A stretch of 64,000 bases of DNA from Alphaproteobacteria bacterium (GTDB lineage: Bacteria > Pseudomonadota > Alphaproteobacteria > Sphingomonadales > Sphingomonadaceae): assembly GCA_018970445.1 (NCBI GenBank), contig JAGWWF010000014.1:1-64000 (forward strand). The letters run 5' to 3'. Below, piece after piece: positions 42,163-51,834 of the stretch. The position numbers and the translations under genes were made by a program. Numbering within the stretch: position 1 is the first letter of the stretch; the number at the start of each line of letters is the position of its first letter. The notes beneath the pieces were generated by a model. It did no database searches and was not told where the DNA came from. It worked only from the letters and a program-made list of their open reading frames with translations.

Positions 42163-43242
42163 TCAGGCCAGCCGGCCCCCCGGCATCGGCTGCGGCACGC
42201 CCGTTGTTTCCGGCCAGCTGAGCGGTTTGCCATCCAGCACGCGCACCGCCAGCCAGGCAAAGGCTTCGGCCTCCAGCGCGTCGCCGTTCCAGCCAACGGC
42301 TTCCACCGCATCGCAGGGCACGCCGCAGCGGCGGCCCAGTTCGGCCATCAGCACCGGGTTCAGCCGGCCGCCGCCAGTGACGAGCAGGCGGCCGATCGGC
42401 GGCACATGGCCCAGCGCCAGCCGCACCGTCTCGGCAGTGAAGGCCGTCAGCGTGGCCGCACCATCGCCCAGCGAAAGCCCACGGCAAGCGCCAATATCCC
42501 AGGCGTTGCGATCCAGCGATTTGGGCGGTGGGGCATCGAACCACGGATTGTCTGCCAGGGTTTGCAGCACATTGTCGTGAGCCATGCCGCTGGCCGCCAC
42601 CCGGCCCTCTTCATCATAACTGCGGCCGGTGTGGCTGCGCACCCAGTCATCGATCAGGGCATTGCCCGGCCCGGTATCGAAACTGCCCCAGCGGCCATCG
42701 GCGGCAAACCAGGTGAGATTGCCCACCCCGCCCAGATTGAGCACGCCCAAAGGCCGGCCCAGCGCCTCTGATCGCGCCCGGTGATAGCCCGGCGCCAAGG
42801 GCGCGCCCTGGCCGCCGGCGGCCACATCGGCGGAACGGAAATCAAAGGCGACGGGCAGGCGCGTTGCGGCCTTCAGGGTGGCGCCGCAGCCGATCTGCCA
42901 GGTCCAGCCCCGATCGGGCCGGTGCGCGATGGTCTGGCCGTGAAAGCCGATCACCGCCACCGCGTCCCGCCGTGTGTGGGTGGCGGCCAGCAGCCGGTGC
43001 ACCGCCATGGCGTGCAGGCCGGTTGATTCCTGTTCGACCGCATCGATCAGCGGATCGCATGCCGGGGCATGCAGTTCCAGCGCCCGGGCCATGGCGGCAC
43101 GCAGGCGCGGCCGGAAATCCGCCTCGTACGGAAAGAACATGAAGGCGCGTGGCTCCACCTGGCCTTCGCCATCGGTTTCAACCAGGGCGGCATCGATGCC
43201 GTCCATCGAAGTGCCGGACATGAGGCCGATGGCAAGACGCAT
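42163..43242 (-). CDS. anmK: Anhydro-N-acetylmuramic acid kinase
   Basis: 359 aa. The N-terminal AIGLMSGTSMDGIDAAL (4-20) is the AnmK phosphate-binding signature; NLGGVGNLTW and DTGPGN follow in the middle. It opens and phosphorylates 1,6-anhydroMurNAc, recycling peptidoglycan. It lies convergent with the S33-type hydrolase (10 bp) and divergent from a beta-lactamase-fold gene. Confidence 0.96.
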   Translation of the reverse strand: MRLAIGLMSGTSMDGIDAALVETDGEGQVEPRAFMFFPYEADFRPRLRAAMARALELHAPACDPLIDAVEQESTGLHAMAVHRLLAATHTRRDAVAVIGFHGQTIAHRPDRGWTWQIGCGATLKAATRLPVAFDFRSADVAAGGQGAPLAPGYHRARSEALGRPLGVLNLGGVGNLTWFAADGRWGSFDTGPGNALIDDWVRSHTGRSYDEEGRVAASGMAHDNVLQTLADNPWFDAPPPKSLDRNAWDIGACRGLSLGDGAATLTAFTAETVRLALGHVPPIGRLLVTGGGRLNPVLMAELGRRCGVPCDAVEAVGWNGDALEAEAFAWLAVRVLDGKPLSWPETTGVPQPMPGGRLA

Positions 43243-43294
43243 GGTTATGCCGGCAACGCTAGCACAGGTGCGCGCCCGTGCCTATAGCGGGGCG

Positions 43295-44548
43295 ATGCAC
43301 CGCTTCATCGCCCTGCTGCTGCTGCTTGCCGGCCCGGCCATGGCCAACCCGCCACGGTCGGTTCTGGCCGATCTGGTGGCGGGCACCGATGCGCGCGCGC
43401 CGCAACTGGCCGGTGTGATCGGCGTGGTGGCCGACAGGAATCGCATTGTGTGGGCCGAAGCGCATGGGCTCGCCGATATCGCCGCCGCCCGCCCGCTGGC
43501 CACCGACAGCGTGGTGCGGGTCGCCTCCATCTCCAAACTGGTGGTGGCGATTGCGGTGTGGCGGCTGGTGGAACAGGGCCGGCTCGACCTTGATCGCGAT
43601 GTGTCGCTGTATCTGGGCTGGCGGCTGCGGCATCCGCAGTTTCCGGATCGGCCGGTCACGCTGCGGCAATTGCTGTCGCACACCAGCGCCATCGTCGATG
43701 GCCCCGGCTATGGCTTTGCGCTGGAAGAACGGCTGGCCGACCGGTTGACCGCGCAGCACTGGGGCCCGGCCGGCCCTGGCGGACGGTTCGACTATGCCAA
43801 TCTGAATTATGGCATCATCGCCAGCGTGATGGAGGCCGCGTGCCAAGAACGGTTTGACCGGCTGATGACGCGGTTGGTGCTGGCACCCCTGGCCATCGAT
43901 GGCGGATACAACTGGCAGGGCGCATCCGATGCGGCGGTGGCGCGCGCTGCCGTGCTGTATCGCAAGGGGGCGGATGAAACGCGCTGGCGCGCCGACGCGC
44001 CGTGGACACCGCAGGTGGATGATCTGCACGGCCGCCGCGCCGCCTGCCCGGTGCGCAGCAGCGCCGGCTGCGATCTGGCCGCCTATGTGCCCGGCGCCAA
44101 CGGCACGATCTTTTCGCCGCAGGGCGGCCTGCGCATCACGCTTGTCGATCTGGCCCGCATCGGCCAGCTGCTGCTGCGCGGTGGCGAGGTGGATGGGGTG
44201 AGGCTGCTGAAACCGGCCACGGTGCGGGCGATGTTCACGCCGGTGTGGCAGGCGGGCAAGGGCGTGCCCGGCGATGATTATCAGGGCCAGATGCTGTGTT
44301 ACGGGGCCGGGCCGCACTGCCTGTCGGGCCGGGCCGGTGCGGGCGACCAGCCGGTGAAGGGCGCGCGCTGGTGGGGGCATCTTGGCGAAGCCTATGGCCT
44401 GCTGGCCGGGCTGTGGGTGGATCGCGCGCGCGGGCGGGTGATCGCCTATGCCCTGACCGGCAGCGCCGCCGATCCCTTTACCGCGCCGCGGCTGGCGTCC
44501 AGCTTCACCTCGGCCGAGGAGATCATCGTGGGCGAACTGGCGAAATGA
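43295..44548 (+). CDS. Serine beta-lactamase-fold hydrolase, secreted
   Basis: 417 aa class C/EstB type. A signal peptide covers 1-17 (ending AMA). The SxxK motif is SISK near 78-81, Tyr-x-Asn is YANLN near 168, and GHLGEAYGL near 360 fills the third position. Members include D-aminopeptidases, esterases and PBP4-like proteins, and true resistance activity should not be assumed. TATAGC lies 6 bases before the ATG and no Shine-Dalgarno is seen, so the mRNA may be leaderless. Next to anmK, a cell-wall role is plausible. Confidence 0.92.
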   Translation: MHRFIALLLLLAGPAMANPPRSVLADLVAGTDARAPQLAGVIGVVADRNRIVWAEAHGLADIAAARPLATDSVVRVASISKLVVAIAVWRLVEQGRLDLDRDVSLYLGWRLRHPQFPDRPVTLRQLLSHTSAIVDGPGYGFALEERLADRLTAQHWGPAGPGGRFDYANLNYGIIASVMEAACQERFDRLMTRLVLAPLAIDGGYNWQGASDAAVARAAVLYRKGADETRWRADAPWTPQVDDLHGRRAACPVRSSAGCDLAAYVPGANGTIFSPQGGLRITLVDLARIGQLLLRGGEVDGVRLLKPATVRAMFTPVWQAGKGVPGDDYQGQMLCYGAGPHCLSGRAGAGDQPVKGARWWGHLGEAYGLLAGLWVDRARGRVIAYALTGSAADPFTAPRLASSFTSAEEIIVGELAK

Positions 44549-44621
44549 GCGCGGCCGCGATGGTGTTGCCGCCCGGCCTGTGCCAGTTTTGCGCGCCACA
44601 CCGGCCAAGGGGAGGACAGAC

Positions 44622-45011
44622 ATGATCGGTTACGCACTTTATGGCAGCAACGATCTGCCGCGCAGTTTCGCCTTTTACGATGCGATCTTTGCCAGCGTGG
44701 GCATCGGCCGCCTGATGGAATTTCCCACTGGCGCGGTGTGCTGGGGCACCGGCTGGACCGCGCCGATGCTGGGCGTGGGCCCGGCCTATGATGGCCAGCC
44801 CGCCACCGCCGGCAATGGCACGATGATCGCCATCGTGCTCGACTCGCGCGCCAGGGTGGATGCCATGCACGCCGCCGCGCTGGCCGCCGGCGCGGTGGAC
44901 GAAGGCGCGCCCGGCGTGCGCGGCGAGGAAGGCCCGCAGGCCTTTTACGGCGCCTATTTCCGCGATCCCGATGGCAACAAATTGTGCGCCTTCCGGGTGG
45001 GGCCGGCCTGA
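44622..45011 (+). CDS. VOC (glyoxalase/bleomycin-resistance-fold) protein
   Basis: 129 aa. The fold signs are LPRSFAFYDAIF near the N-terminus and YGAYFRDPDGNKLCAF near the C-terminus, with Asp/Glu metal positions. GGGGAGG lies 8 bases before the ATG. Enzymatic role unknown. It probably shares a transcript with the next gene. Confidence 0.92.
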   Translation: MIGYALYGSNDLPRSFAFYDAIFASVGIGRLMEFPTGAVCWGTGWTAPMLGVGPAYDGQPATAGNGTMIAIVLDSRARVDAMHAAALAAGAVDEGAPGVRGEEGPQAFYGAYFRDPDGNKLCAFRVGPA

Positions 45012-45051
45012 GGCACCCACCCTGACCGATCTGGAGATCATCGAGGCCGAG

Positions 45052-45633
45052 ATGAAGGCCCGCGACCGCGATCGCTGGCTGGCGTGCCTGTATGCGCCCG
45101 CCGCCGCGCGGCCCGGCCTGATCGCCCTGATGGCGCTGGATTGTGAACTGGCGCAGCTGGTGGTGACCACCACCGAGCCGATGCTGGGCGAAATCCGCCT
45201 GGCCTGGTGGCGCGAACGGCTGGAGGCGCTGGACAGGGGCGAGGTGCCGGCGCAACCGCTGCTGGCGGCGCTGGCCGCCCATGCGCTGCCGCAGCTTTCA
45301 GGCACCGACCTGGCCGGGCTGGAAGATCGCTGGATCGACATGCTGGGCCATGATGGCGTGACCGATGCGCATGTGGCCGGCGGCGGCACGCTGTTCGTGC
45401 TGGCCGCCCGGCTGCTGGGCGGCGATGCCGGCCATGCCCAGGCACTGGGCCGGGCCTGGGTGCTGGGGGATGCGGTGGCGGCACGCACGCCGGGGCCGCT
45501 GCGGCCGCTCAGGGCGCTGGCGGCGCTGGCGCTGCGTGATGCGCAGCGGGCGCGCGCCGGGCAGCCGGTGGAACCGCGCGGCAGCCTGGGCCGGCAGTGG
45601 CGCATGGCAAAGGCGGTTGCGTTCGGGCGCTGA
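45052..45633 (+). CDS. Squalene/phytoene-synthase-fold protein (NDUFAF6-like)
   Basis: 193 aa from the first ATG; the open frame with family-like sequence (LTDLEIIEAEM) begins earlier, so a non-ATG start near 45022 is possible. EIRLAWWRERLEAL is the helix typical of the family, but the Asp-rich DxxxD catalytic motifs of CrtB are absent, as in NDUFAF6. Human NDUFAF6 is a complex I assembly factor; the nuo genes begin 2.2 kb downstream, which fits (inference). It is not a second phytoene synthase. Confidence 0.75.
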   Translation: MKARDRDRWLACLYAPAAARPGLIALMALDCELAQLVVTTTEPMLGEIRLAWWRERLEALDRGEVPAQPLLAALAAHALPQLSGTDLAGLEDRWIDMLGHDGVTDAHVAGGGTLFVLAARLLGGDAGHAQALGRAWVLGDAVAARTPGPLRPLRALAALALRDAQRARAGQPVEPRGSLGRQWRMAKAVAFGR

Positions 45634-45681
45634 GCCGGTCTAGCCTTGCGCCACAGGGTCTGGTGTGCGGGAGCGTGGGTG

Positions 45682-46146
45682 ATGCGCCGGATCCTGGGGT
45701 TTGTGGTGGCGTTGGCCGGCCTGCTGGCCGCCGGAGCGATCCTGTGGCGGGCACCGCCCGTCACGCAGCCGGCCGCGGCGCTGGCGGTGGCCGATGCCGA
45801 TGCCGCCGGCCAGGCCGCCGATGCACCGCCGCCCGATGAGGCCCCTGCCGCACCGATGAGCGCGGCCCAGCGCGAGGCGCGGCGGCTGGCCCGCTATGAC
45901 AGGGATGATGATGGCGCGGTGAACCGGGCCGAATTTCTGGCCAACCGCCAGAAGGCGTTCGTGAAGGCCGATCGCAACCGCGACGGCCGGCTGGATTTCG
46001 AGGAATATGCGGTCGCCACCGCCACCAAATTCACCCGCGCCGACCGCAACGCCGATGGCCGGTTGAGCGCGACGGAATTTGCGACCACGGCGGTGAAGCG
46101 CAAGCCGAAGGCCGCCTGCGTGTGCCCGGTGGCGGAAGCGGAGTGA
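45682..46146 (+). CDS. EF-hand calcium-binding protein, membrane-anchored or secreted
   Basis: 154 aa. A membrane segment or signal peptide (about 4-22) and Pro/Ala linker precede three EF-hand loops: DRDDDGAVNRAEF, DRNRDGRLDFEEY and DRNADGRLSATEF (about 72-130). Loops have Asp at positions 1, 3, 5 and Glu at 12. The tail is Lys-rich with two Cys (CVC). The protein probably acts in the periplasm; its role is not known. Confidence 0.88.
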   Translation: MRRILGFVVALAGLLAAGAILWRAPPVTQPAAALAVADADAAGQAADAPPPDEAPAAPMSAAQREARRLARYDRDDDGAVNRAEFLANRQKAFVKADRNRDGRLDFEEYAVATATKFTRADRNADGRLSATEFATTAVKRKPKAACVCPVAEAE

Positions 46147-46256
46147 AAATCCTTCCCCAGCGGGGGAGGTGCCCGCAAGGCGCAACGGGGGGCGAGGATC
46201 GCGCTTGGCCGCCCCCTCCGCCCTGCGGGCACCTCCCCCAGAGGGGGAGGATTTGC
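46147..46256. repeat. GC-rich inverted repeat copy 3 (two arms)
   Basis: Two arms, each with AAATCCT...GGGGGAGGTGCCCGC, face each other across about 20 bases. The right arm, read on the minus strand, is nearly identical over 44 bases to the single unit at 61246-61292. It separates the convergent EF-hand gene and trmFO and would form a large bidirectional hairpin. Confidence 0.85.
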
Positions 46257-46260
46257 AACG

Positions 46261-47583
46261 TCAGGCCACGCGCATCCAGTCGGCCAGATCGGCGCGGGCG
46301 CGGGCGACCAGGGCGGGCTTGCGCTGATCCTTCTTCGGCGGCGGCGACAGCGGCGGGAACAGGCCGAAGTTGACGTTCATCGGCTGGAATGTATCGGCAT
46401 TGGCGCCGCCGGTGATGTGTGACAGCAGCGCCCCCAGCGCCGTGGTGGCCGGCGGCGGCACCGGCGCGCGCCCCTGGCGTTCGGCGATGATGAAGCGCGC
46501 CGCCATCAGGCCAACGGCGGCGGATTCGACATAGCCCTCGCAGCCGGTGATCTGCCCGGCAAAACGCACATTGGTCATGGCGTTCAGCCGCAGGGTTGCA
46601 TCCAGCAGGCGCGGCGCGTTGATGAAGGTGTTGCGGTGCAGGCCGCCCAGCCGCGCGAACTGGGCGTTTTCCAGGCCGGGAATGGTGCGCAGCACCCGCA
46701 CCTGTTCGGCATGTTTCATCTTGGTCTGGAACCCCACCATGTTCCACAGCGTGCCTAGGGCATTGTCCTGCCGCAGTTGCACCACCGCCCAGGCCCGGCG
46801 GCCGGTGGCGGGGTTGGTGAGGCCCACCGGCTTCATCGGGCCAAAGCGCGGCGTGTCGCGGCCGCGCTGCGCCATCACCTCGATCGGCATGCAGCCATCG
46901 AAATAGGGGGTGTTGGCCTCCCACTCCTTGAAACTGGTCTTTTCGGCGGCCAGCAGCGCATCGATGAAGGCTTCATATTGGGCCTTGTCCATCGGGCAGT
47001 TGAGATAGTCTTTCGCTCCGCCCTTGTCCCAGCGGCTCTGGAACCAGGCGGTTTCCAGATTGATCGAATCGAAATGGATCACCGGGGCGATGGCATCGAA
47101 AAAGGCCAGCCCGTCCTCGCCGGTGAGGCTGCGGATCGCCTCGGCCAGCGGCGGCGCGGTGAGCGGCCCGGTGGCGATGATCGTGTGGCCCCAATCGGCC
47201 GGCGGCAGGCCGGGCACCAGCTCGCGCACGATGCTGACCAGGGGGTGCGCCAGCAGGGCGGCGGTGACACCATCGGAAAACTGGTCGCGATCAACGGCCA
47301 GCGCCGATCCGGCCGGCACGCGCGCCGCATCGGCCTGGGCCATGATGATGCTGGAAAGCGCGCGCATTTCCTGGTGGATCAGGCCAACGGCATTGTTGTC
47401 GGCATCGTCGCTGCGAAAGCTGTTGGAACAGACGAGTTCGGCCAGGCCATCGGTCTTGTGGGCTTCGGTGGCGTGCGGCCCGCGCATTTCGTGGATGACC
47501 ACGGGGATGCCGGCGCTGGCCAGCTGCCAGGCGGCTTCGGATCCGGCGAGACCGCCACCAATGATATGCACAGGGTTGATCAT
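46261..47583 (-). CDS. trmFO: Folate-dependent tRNA m5U54 methyltransferase
   Basis: 440 aa FAD protein using methylenetetrahydrofolate to methylate U54 of the T-loop. The N-terminal [18 protein letters not shown] (5-22) binds FAD, and [15 protein letters not shown] with a conserved Cys follows near 50. It has no Shine-Dalgarno. TTGGAA-N17-TATAGC ends 6 bases before the ATG, which strongly suggests a leaderless mRNA. Confidence 0.95.
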   Translation of the reverse strand: MINPVHIIGGGLAGSEAAWQLASAGIPVVIHEMRGPHATEAHKTDGLAELVCSNSFRSDDADNNAVGLIHQEMRALSSIIMAQADAARVPAGSALAVDRDQFSDGVTAALLAHPLVSIVRELVPGLPPADWGHTIIATGPLTAPPLAEAIRSLTGEDGLAFFDAIAPVIHFDSINLETAWFQSRWDKGGAKDYLNCPMDKAQYEAFIDALLAAEKTSFKEWEANTPYFDGCMPIEVMAQRGRDTPRFGPMKPVGLTNPATGRRAWAVVQLRQDNALGTLWNMVGFQTKMKHAEQVRVLRTIPGLENAQFARLGGLHRNTFINAPRLLDATLRLNAMTNVRFAGQITGCEGYVESAAVGLMAARFIIAERQGRAPVPPPATTALGALLSHITGGANADTFQPMNVNFGLFPPLSPPPKKDQRKPALVARARADLADWMRVA

Positions 47584-47589
47584 TTGCGC

Positions 47590-47618
47590 GCTATAGGCTT
47601 GAAAGGTCAGGCTTCCAA
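47590..47618 (-). promoter_or_regulatory. trmFO promoter, leaderless type
   Basis: Minus-strand TTGGAA (47618-47613), 17-base spacer and TATAGC (47595-47590). The -10 ends 6 bases before the ATG, so transcription should begin at or next to the start codon. Confidence 0.65.
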
Positions 47619-47689
47619 GCGTGTGGCCCGATCTGCCGCAGTGCGGGAAGCGGTTCAAACACCCCGGAAAAATACGAAAGCGCGGCAGA

Positions 47690-47851
47690 ATGTCGCTCTT
47701 TGGCCTTCCCATGCCGGAAGGGCGCCGCTATACCCAAGCCGGCCTGTCGCCTTTCGGCGGGCCGTCCAACTGGAAGAGTTTTTATGCACGTGCGGCCAGC
47801 CAGCGGCCGGGCCAGACCGGCTTGGCAGGATTGACCCCATGCCGAAACTGA
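47690..47851 (+). CDS. Possible small ORF overlapping the nuoG start
   Basis: 53 aa frame, [14 protein letters not shown] then [14 protein letters not shown]. It has a less GC-rich start than its surroundings and overlaps the nuoG start by 13 bases. Aromatic and Trp content looks protein-like, but there is no good ribosome site. It could be a small gene, a leader peptide for nuoG, or chance. Confidence 0.25.
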   Translation: MSLFGLPMPEGRRYTQAGLSPFGGPSNWKSFYARAASQRPGQTGLAGLTPCRN

Positions 47852-49851
47852 CGGTCGATGGAATCGAAGTGGAGGTGCCGGGCGGCGCCACCGTGTTGCA
47901 GGCCTGTGAAGCGGCCGGCGCGGAAATTCCGCGCTTTTGCTATCACGAGCGGCTGTCGATTGCCGGCAACTGCCGCATGTGCCTGGTGGAAATGGAAAAA
48001 TCGCCCAAGCCCGTGGCCAGCTGCGCCATGCCGGCGGCCGATGGCCAGGTGATCCACACCAGATCGGAAAAGGTGAAGAAGGCCCGCGAGGGGGTGATGG
48101 AGTTTCTGCTCATCAACCACCCGCTGGATTGCCCGATCTGCGATCAGGGCGGCGAATGCGATCTGCAGGATCAGGCCATGGCCTATGGCCGGGGCGCCAA
48201 CCGCTATGAGGAGAACAAGCGGGCGGTGACCGAGAAATACATGGGTCCGCTGATCAAGACGGTGATGACCCGCTGCATCCACTGCACCCGCTGCGTGCGC
48301 TTTGCCGAGGAAGTGGCCGGCGTGGAGGAGATTGGCGCCATCGGCCGGGGCGAATCGATGCAGATCACCAGCTATCTGGAAAAGGCCGTCACGTCTGAAG
48401 TGTCGGGCAATGTGATCGATCTGTGCCCGGTGGGCGCGCTGACGTCCAAGCCTTATGCCTTCCAGGCGCGGCCGTGGGAGCTGAAGAAGACTGATTCGAT
48501 CGACGTGATGGATGCCATCGGCAGCAACATCGTGGTGGGCAGCCGCGCCGCCGCCGTGCTGCGGGTGACGCCGCGCATCAACGACGAGGTGAACGAGGAG
48601 TGGCTGGCCGACAAGAGCCGCTTTGCCATTGATGGCCTGGCGGAGCGCCGGCTCGATAGCCCGTGGGTGCGGGTGGGCGGCAAGCTGCAAAAGGCGACAT
48701 GGGCCGAAGCCTTTGCTGCCATTGCCGCCGGGCTGAAAGGCCTGTCTGGCGATCAGATTGCCGGCGTGGTGGGCGATCTGTGCGCGGTTGAAGACATGGT
48801 GGCGTTCAGGGATCTGCTGGGCCAATTGGGCGCGACGCGGATCGAGTGCCGGCAGGATGGCGCGCTGTTCGATGCGGGCGAACCGGCAGGCTGGCTGTTC
48901 GGCACGGGCCTTGCGGCGGCCGAAACCGCCGATGCGATTCTGCTGGTGGGCACCAATCCGCGCCACGAGGCGGCGCTGCTGAACGTGCGGTTGCGCAAGG
49001 CGGTGAAGAAGGGCGGGGCCAGGGCCTTTGCCATCGGGCCGGCGGTTGATCTGTCGTTCCCGATCACCCAGTTGGGCGATGATGCGGCGCTGTTGACCAA
49101 CTTGCCCGCAGCCGTGGTTGACGCCTTTGCCAACGCAAAGCGGCCGATGATCCTGGTGGGCATGGGCGCGCTGAAGACGCCGGGCCTTTATGCGGCGGCG
49201 CGCAGCGCGGCGGCACGGCTGAACGTGGTGCGCGATGGCTGGAATGGCTTCAACCTGGTGCACACGGCCGCCGCGCGCGCCGGGGCGCTGCGCCTGGGGC
49301 TGGCCGTGGATGGCGGCATCAACGTGCTGTTGGGCGATGCGGGCGTGAAGGCGCTGTTCCTGCTGGGCGCGGATGAAGTGACTGTGCAGAGCGGGCGCTT
49401 CACCGTCTATATCGGCACCCACGGCGATCGCGGTGTGGCCCATGCCGATGTGATCCTGCCGGCGGCGGCCTACACCGAAAAGGCCGGCACCTATGTGAAC
49501 ATGGAAGGCCGGGTGCAGCGGGCGCTGAAGGCCACGCAGCCGCCGGGCGACGCGCGGGAGGACTGGACGATCCTGCGCGCCCTGTCCTCCGTGCTGGGCG
49601 TGAAGCTGCCCTATGATGATCTGGTCGCCCTGCGGGGGCGCATCGCGGCTGAGTGGCCCGATCTGGGCCGCGATGGCCTGATCGGCCGTGCCGCAGCACT
49701 GGCCGATGTGGCCGCAGCGCCGGTGGCAGGGCCGCTCAGCCACGCCTGCAGCAATTACCAGCTGACCAACCCGATCGCGCGGGCCAGCGCCACCATGGCG
49801 GCCTGCGTGTCGTCCCTGCTGGCCCCGGACAGCCGGGAGGCGGCGGAATGA
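47839..49851 (+). CDS. nuoG: NADH-quinone oxidoreductase subunit G
   Basis: 670 aa, peripheral arm of complex I. Iron-sulfur ligands are visible: 2Fe-2S Cys in [16 protein letters not shown] with [24 protein letters not shown] for N3-type; [10 protein letters not shown] for N4. A molybdopterin-like domain follows. AGGA lies 9 bases before the ATG. nuoA-F are not upstream; trmFO is divergent. It overlaps nuoH in ATGA. Confidence 0.97.
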   Translation: MPKLTVDGIEVEVPGGATVLQACEAAGAEIPRFCYHERLSIAGNCRMCLVEMEKSPKPVASCAMPAADGQVIHTRSEKVKKAREGVMEFLLINHPLDCPICDQGGECDLQDQAMAYGRGANRYEENKRAVTEKYMGPLIKTVMTRCIHCTRCVRFAEEVAGVEEIGAIGRGESMQITSYLEKAVTSEVSGNVIDLCPVGALTSKPYAFQARPWELKKTDSIDVMDAIGSNIVVGSRAAAVLRVTPRINDEVNEEWLADKSRFAIDGLAERRLDSPWVRVGGKLQKATWAEAFAAIAAGLKGLSGDQIAGVVGDLCAVEDMVAFRDLLGQLGATRIECRQDGALFDAGEPAGWLFGTGLAAAETADAILLVGTNPRHEAALLNVRLRKAVKKGGARAFAIGPAVDLSFPITQLGDDAALLTNLPAAVVDAFANAKRPMILVGMGALKTPGLYAAARSAAARLNVVRDGWNGFNLVHTAAARAGALRLGLAVDGGINVLLGDAGVKALFLLGADEVTVQSGRFTVYIGTHGDRGVAHADVILPAAAYTEKAGTYVNMEGRVQRALKATQPPGDAREDWTILRALSSVLGVKLPYDDLVALRGRIAAEWPDLGRDGLIGRAAALADVAAAPVAGPLSHACSNYQLTNPIARASATMAACVSSLLAPDSREAAE

Positions 49852-50909
49852 CCTATACTGGCTGGTTCATCGAACAGTTCGGCGCAGGGCCGGGCTGGTT
49901 CCTCGCCAATCTCACCCTGATCCTGGCCATCGCCTTTCCGGTGATGGTGGGCGTGGCGCTGGCGGTCTATGCCGATCGCAAGATCTGGGCGGCGATGCAG
50001 ATGCGGCGCGGCCCCAACGTGGTTGGCCCGTTCGGCATCTTGCAGACCTTTGCCGATGCGGCGAAGCTGTTCCTGAAGGAAACCATCATCCCGGCCGGCG
50101 CCTCCACCGGCGTGTTCCTGCTGGCGCCGATGATCAGCTTCACCCTGGCGCTGGTGGTGTGGGCGGTGATGCCCTTCGATGCCGGGCTGGTGCTGGCCGA
50201 TCTCAACGTCGGCCTGCTCTACATCTTCGCCGTCTCCTCGATGGGCGTCTATGGCATCATCATGTCGGGCTGGGCGTCCAACTCCAAATATGCGTTTCTG
50301 GGCGGCCTGCGCTCGGCCGCGCAGATGGTGAGTTACGAAGTCTCGATGGGTTTCATCCTGGTCGCGGTGATGCTCCATGCCCAGAGCCTCAACCTGTCGG
50401 ACATCGTGCTGGCACAGAAGGGCAATGTGCTGGGCGTGCTGAACGGCAACATCTTCAATCCGTTGCTGTTCCCGATGGCCATCATGTTCTTCATCACCGC
50501 GCTGGCCGAAACCAACCGGCCGCCGTTCGATCTGCCCGAAGCCGAAGCCGAGCTGGTGGCGGGCTACCAGGTCGAATATTCGAGCATGTCCTTCGCGCTC
50601 TTCTTCCTGGGCGAATATGCCAACATCCTCTTCATGTGCGCGCTGATCCCTACCCTGTTCATGGGGGGATGGCTGCCGCCGCTCGATCTGCCATTCCTGT
50701 ATGCCATTCCGGGCTTTGTCTGGTTCCTGGGCAAGATGGGGTTCGTCTTCTTCCTGTTCGCCTGGGTGAAGGCGACCGTGCCGCGTTACCGTTACGACCA
50801 GCTGATGCGGCTGGGCTGGAAGGTGTTCCTGCCGCTGTCGCTGTTCTGGGTGGTGGTCGTGTCGGGCTGGCTGATGTTCACCGGGCATTTTGCGGGCGCG
50901 CCGGCATGA
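49848..50909 (+). CDS. nuoH: NADH-quinone oxidoreductase subunit H
   Basis: 353 aa membrane subunit with about eight helices, forming the quinone site and linking the arms. Family marks are [19 protein letters not shown] near 40, and [18 protein letters not shown] near 225 with conserved Glu. ATG overlaps nuoG in ATGA, and its own stop overlaps the inserted gene. Confidence 0.97.
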   Translation: MTYTGWFIEQFGAGPGWFLANLTLILAIAFPVMVGVALAVYADRKIWAAMQMRRGPNVVGPFGILQTFADAAKLFLKETIIPAGASTGVFLLAPMISFTLALVVWAVMPFDAGLVLADLNVGLLYIFAVSSMGVYGIIMSGWASNSKYAFLGGLRSAAQMVSYEVSMGFILVAVMLHAQSLNLSDIVLAQKGNVLGVLNGNIFNPLLFPMAIMFFITALAETNRPPFDLPEAEAELVAGYQVEYSSMSFALFFLGEYANILFMCALIPTLFMGGWLPPLDLPFLYAIPGFVWFLGKMGFVFFLFAWVKATVPRYRYDQLMRLGWKVFLPLSLFWVVVVSGWLMFTGHFAGAPA

Positions 50910-51349
50910 TGCTGCTGATCGCCCTTGCCGCGCAGATGATGGCCACCACGCCGCCGCCGGCGCGCAACCGGGTGGCGGCCACCGGCTTTGCCTGTGATTT
51001 CACCCTGCCCGGCGGCGCCGGTTTCACCGTGGCGGGCGTGGTGCCGGCCTTCCTGCCCGGCCGCGATCCCAATGCGCAGCAGGGCATGGCGCTGGCGGTT
51101 GCCGGCATGGCCGAACTGGCCGGGCGCGGCAGTGCCAGCGTGGCCAGCGATTCCGGCGGGGAATTTCGCGATTATCAGATCAGCCTGTCGCGCGGGGAGG
51201 CGATGTATGTCGCCAATCTCAAGCTGCGCGCCGGTTCGGGGGGCATTGCCTGGATGACCCGCTATGCCCCCACCACGCCGCCCGAAGCCTATCGCTATTT
51301 TGCCGCCGGCCATTGCCGGTCCGATTTTGAAGGCAAGCCTGTTCAATGA
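50906..51349 (+). CDS. Secreted protein inserted between nuoH and nuoI, unknown
   Basis: 147 aa. A short hydrophobic N-terminus (about 1-14) may be a weak signal peptide; the rest is beta-rich with two Cys (near 30 and 138) that could pair. No known domain recognised. It overlaps nuoH (ATGA) and nuoI (ATGA), so it is fully embedded in the translation chain. Such insertion is not part of the canonical nuo order. It may be an accessory or assembly factor (inference). Confidence 0.8.
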   Translation: MMLLIALAAQMMATTPPPARNRVAATGFACDFTLPGGAGFTVAGVVPAFLPGRDPNAQQGMALAVAGMAELAGRGSASVASDSGGEFRDYQISLSRGEAMYVANLKLRAGSGGIAWMTRYAPTTPPEAYRYFAAGHCRSDFEGKPVQ

Positions 51350-51834
51350 CCGCGCTGCTCCGCTCCGCCAAATCCTTGCTGCTGCTGGAGTTTGTCTCTG
51401 GCCTGTGGCTCACCTTGCGCTATGTATTCCGGCCCAAGGCGACGCTGAACTATCCCTATGAAAAGGGCCCGGTGTCTCCGCGCTTCCGTGGCGAGCACGC
51501 GCTGCGCCGCTATCCCAATGGCGAGGAACGCTGCATCGCCTGCAAATTGTGCGAAGCCGTGTGCCCGGCGCAGGCCATCACCATCGAGGCCGAACCGCGC
51601 GCCGACGGCAGCCGCCGCACCACGCGCTATGACATCGACATGACCAAGTGCATCTATTGCGGCCTGTGCCAGGAAGCCTGCCCTGTGGATGCCATTGTCG
51701 AAACGCCGAATTTCGAATTCTCGGTCGAGACCCGCGAAGAGCTGATCTACGACAAGGGCAAATTGCTGGCCAATGGCGAGAAGTGGGAACGCGCCATCGC
51801 CAGCAACATCGCTGCCGACGCGGAGTGGCGCTAA
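51346..51834 (+). CDS. nuoI: NADH-quinone oxidoreductase subunit I
   Basis: 162 aa with two 4Fe-4S motifs: [12 protein letters not shown] and [12 protein letters not shown], carrying N6a and N6b that pass electrons to the quinone-site cluster N2. N-terminal helices lie along the membrane. TAATG overlaps nuoJ. Confidence 0.98.
   Translation: MTALLRSAKSLLLLEFVSGLWLTLRYVFRPKATLNYPYEKGPVSPRFRGEHALRRYPNGEERCIACKLCEAVCPAQAITIEAEPRADGSRRTTRYDIDMTKCIYCGLCQEACPVDAIVETPNFEFSVETREELIYDKGKLLANGEKWERAIASNIAADAEWR

Noticed and set aside
43295-44548. Beta-lactam resistance gene
   Set aside because: The fold is shared with esterases and peptidases; nothing in the sequence proves drug hydrolysis.
45052-45633. 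Second phytoene synthase
   Set aside because: The Asp-rich catalytic motifs are missing.
47782-49743. 653-codon open frame antisense to nuoG
   Set aside because: Shadow frame; nuoG has all cluster ligands.
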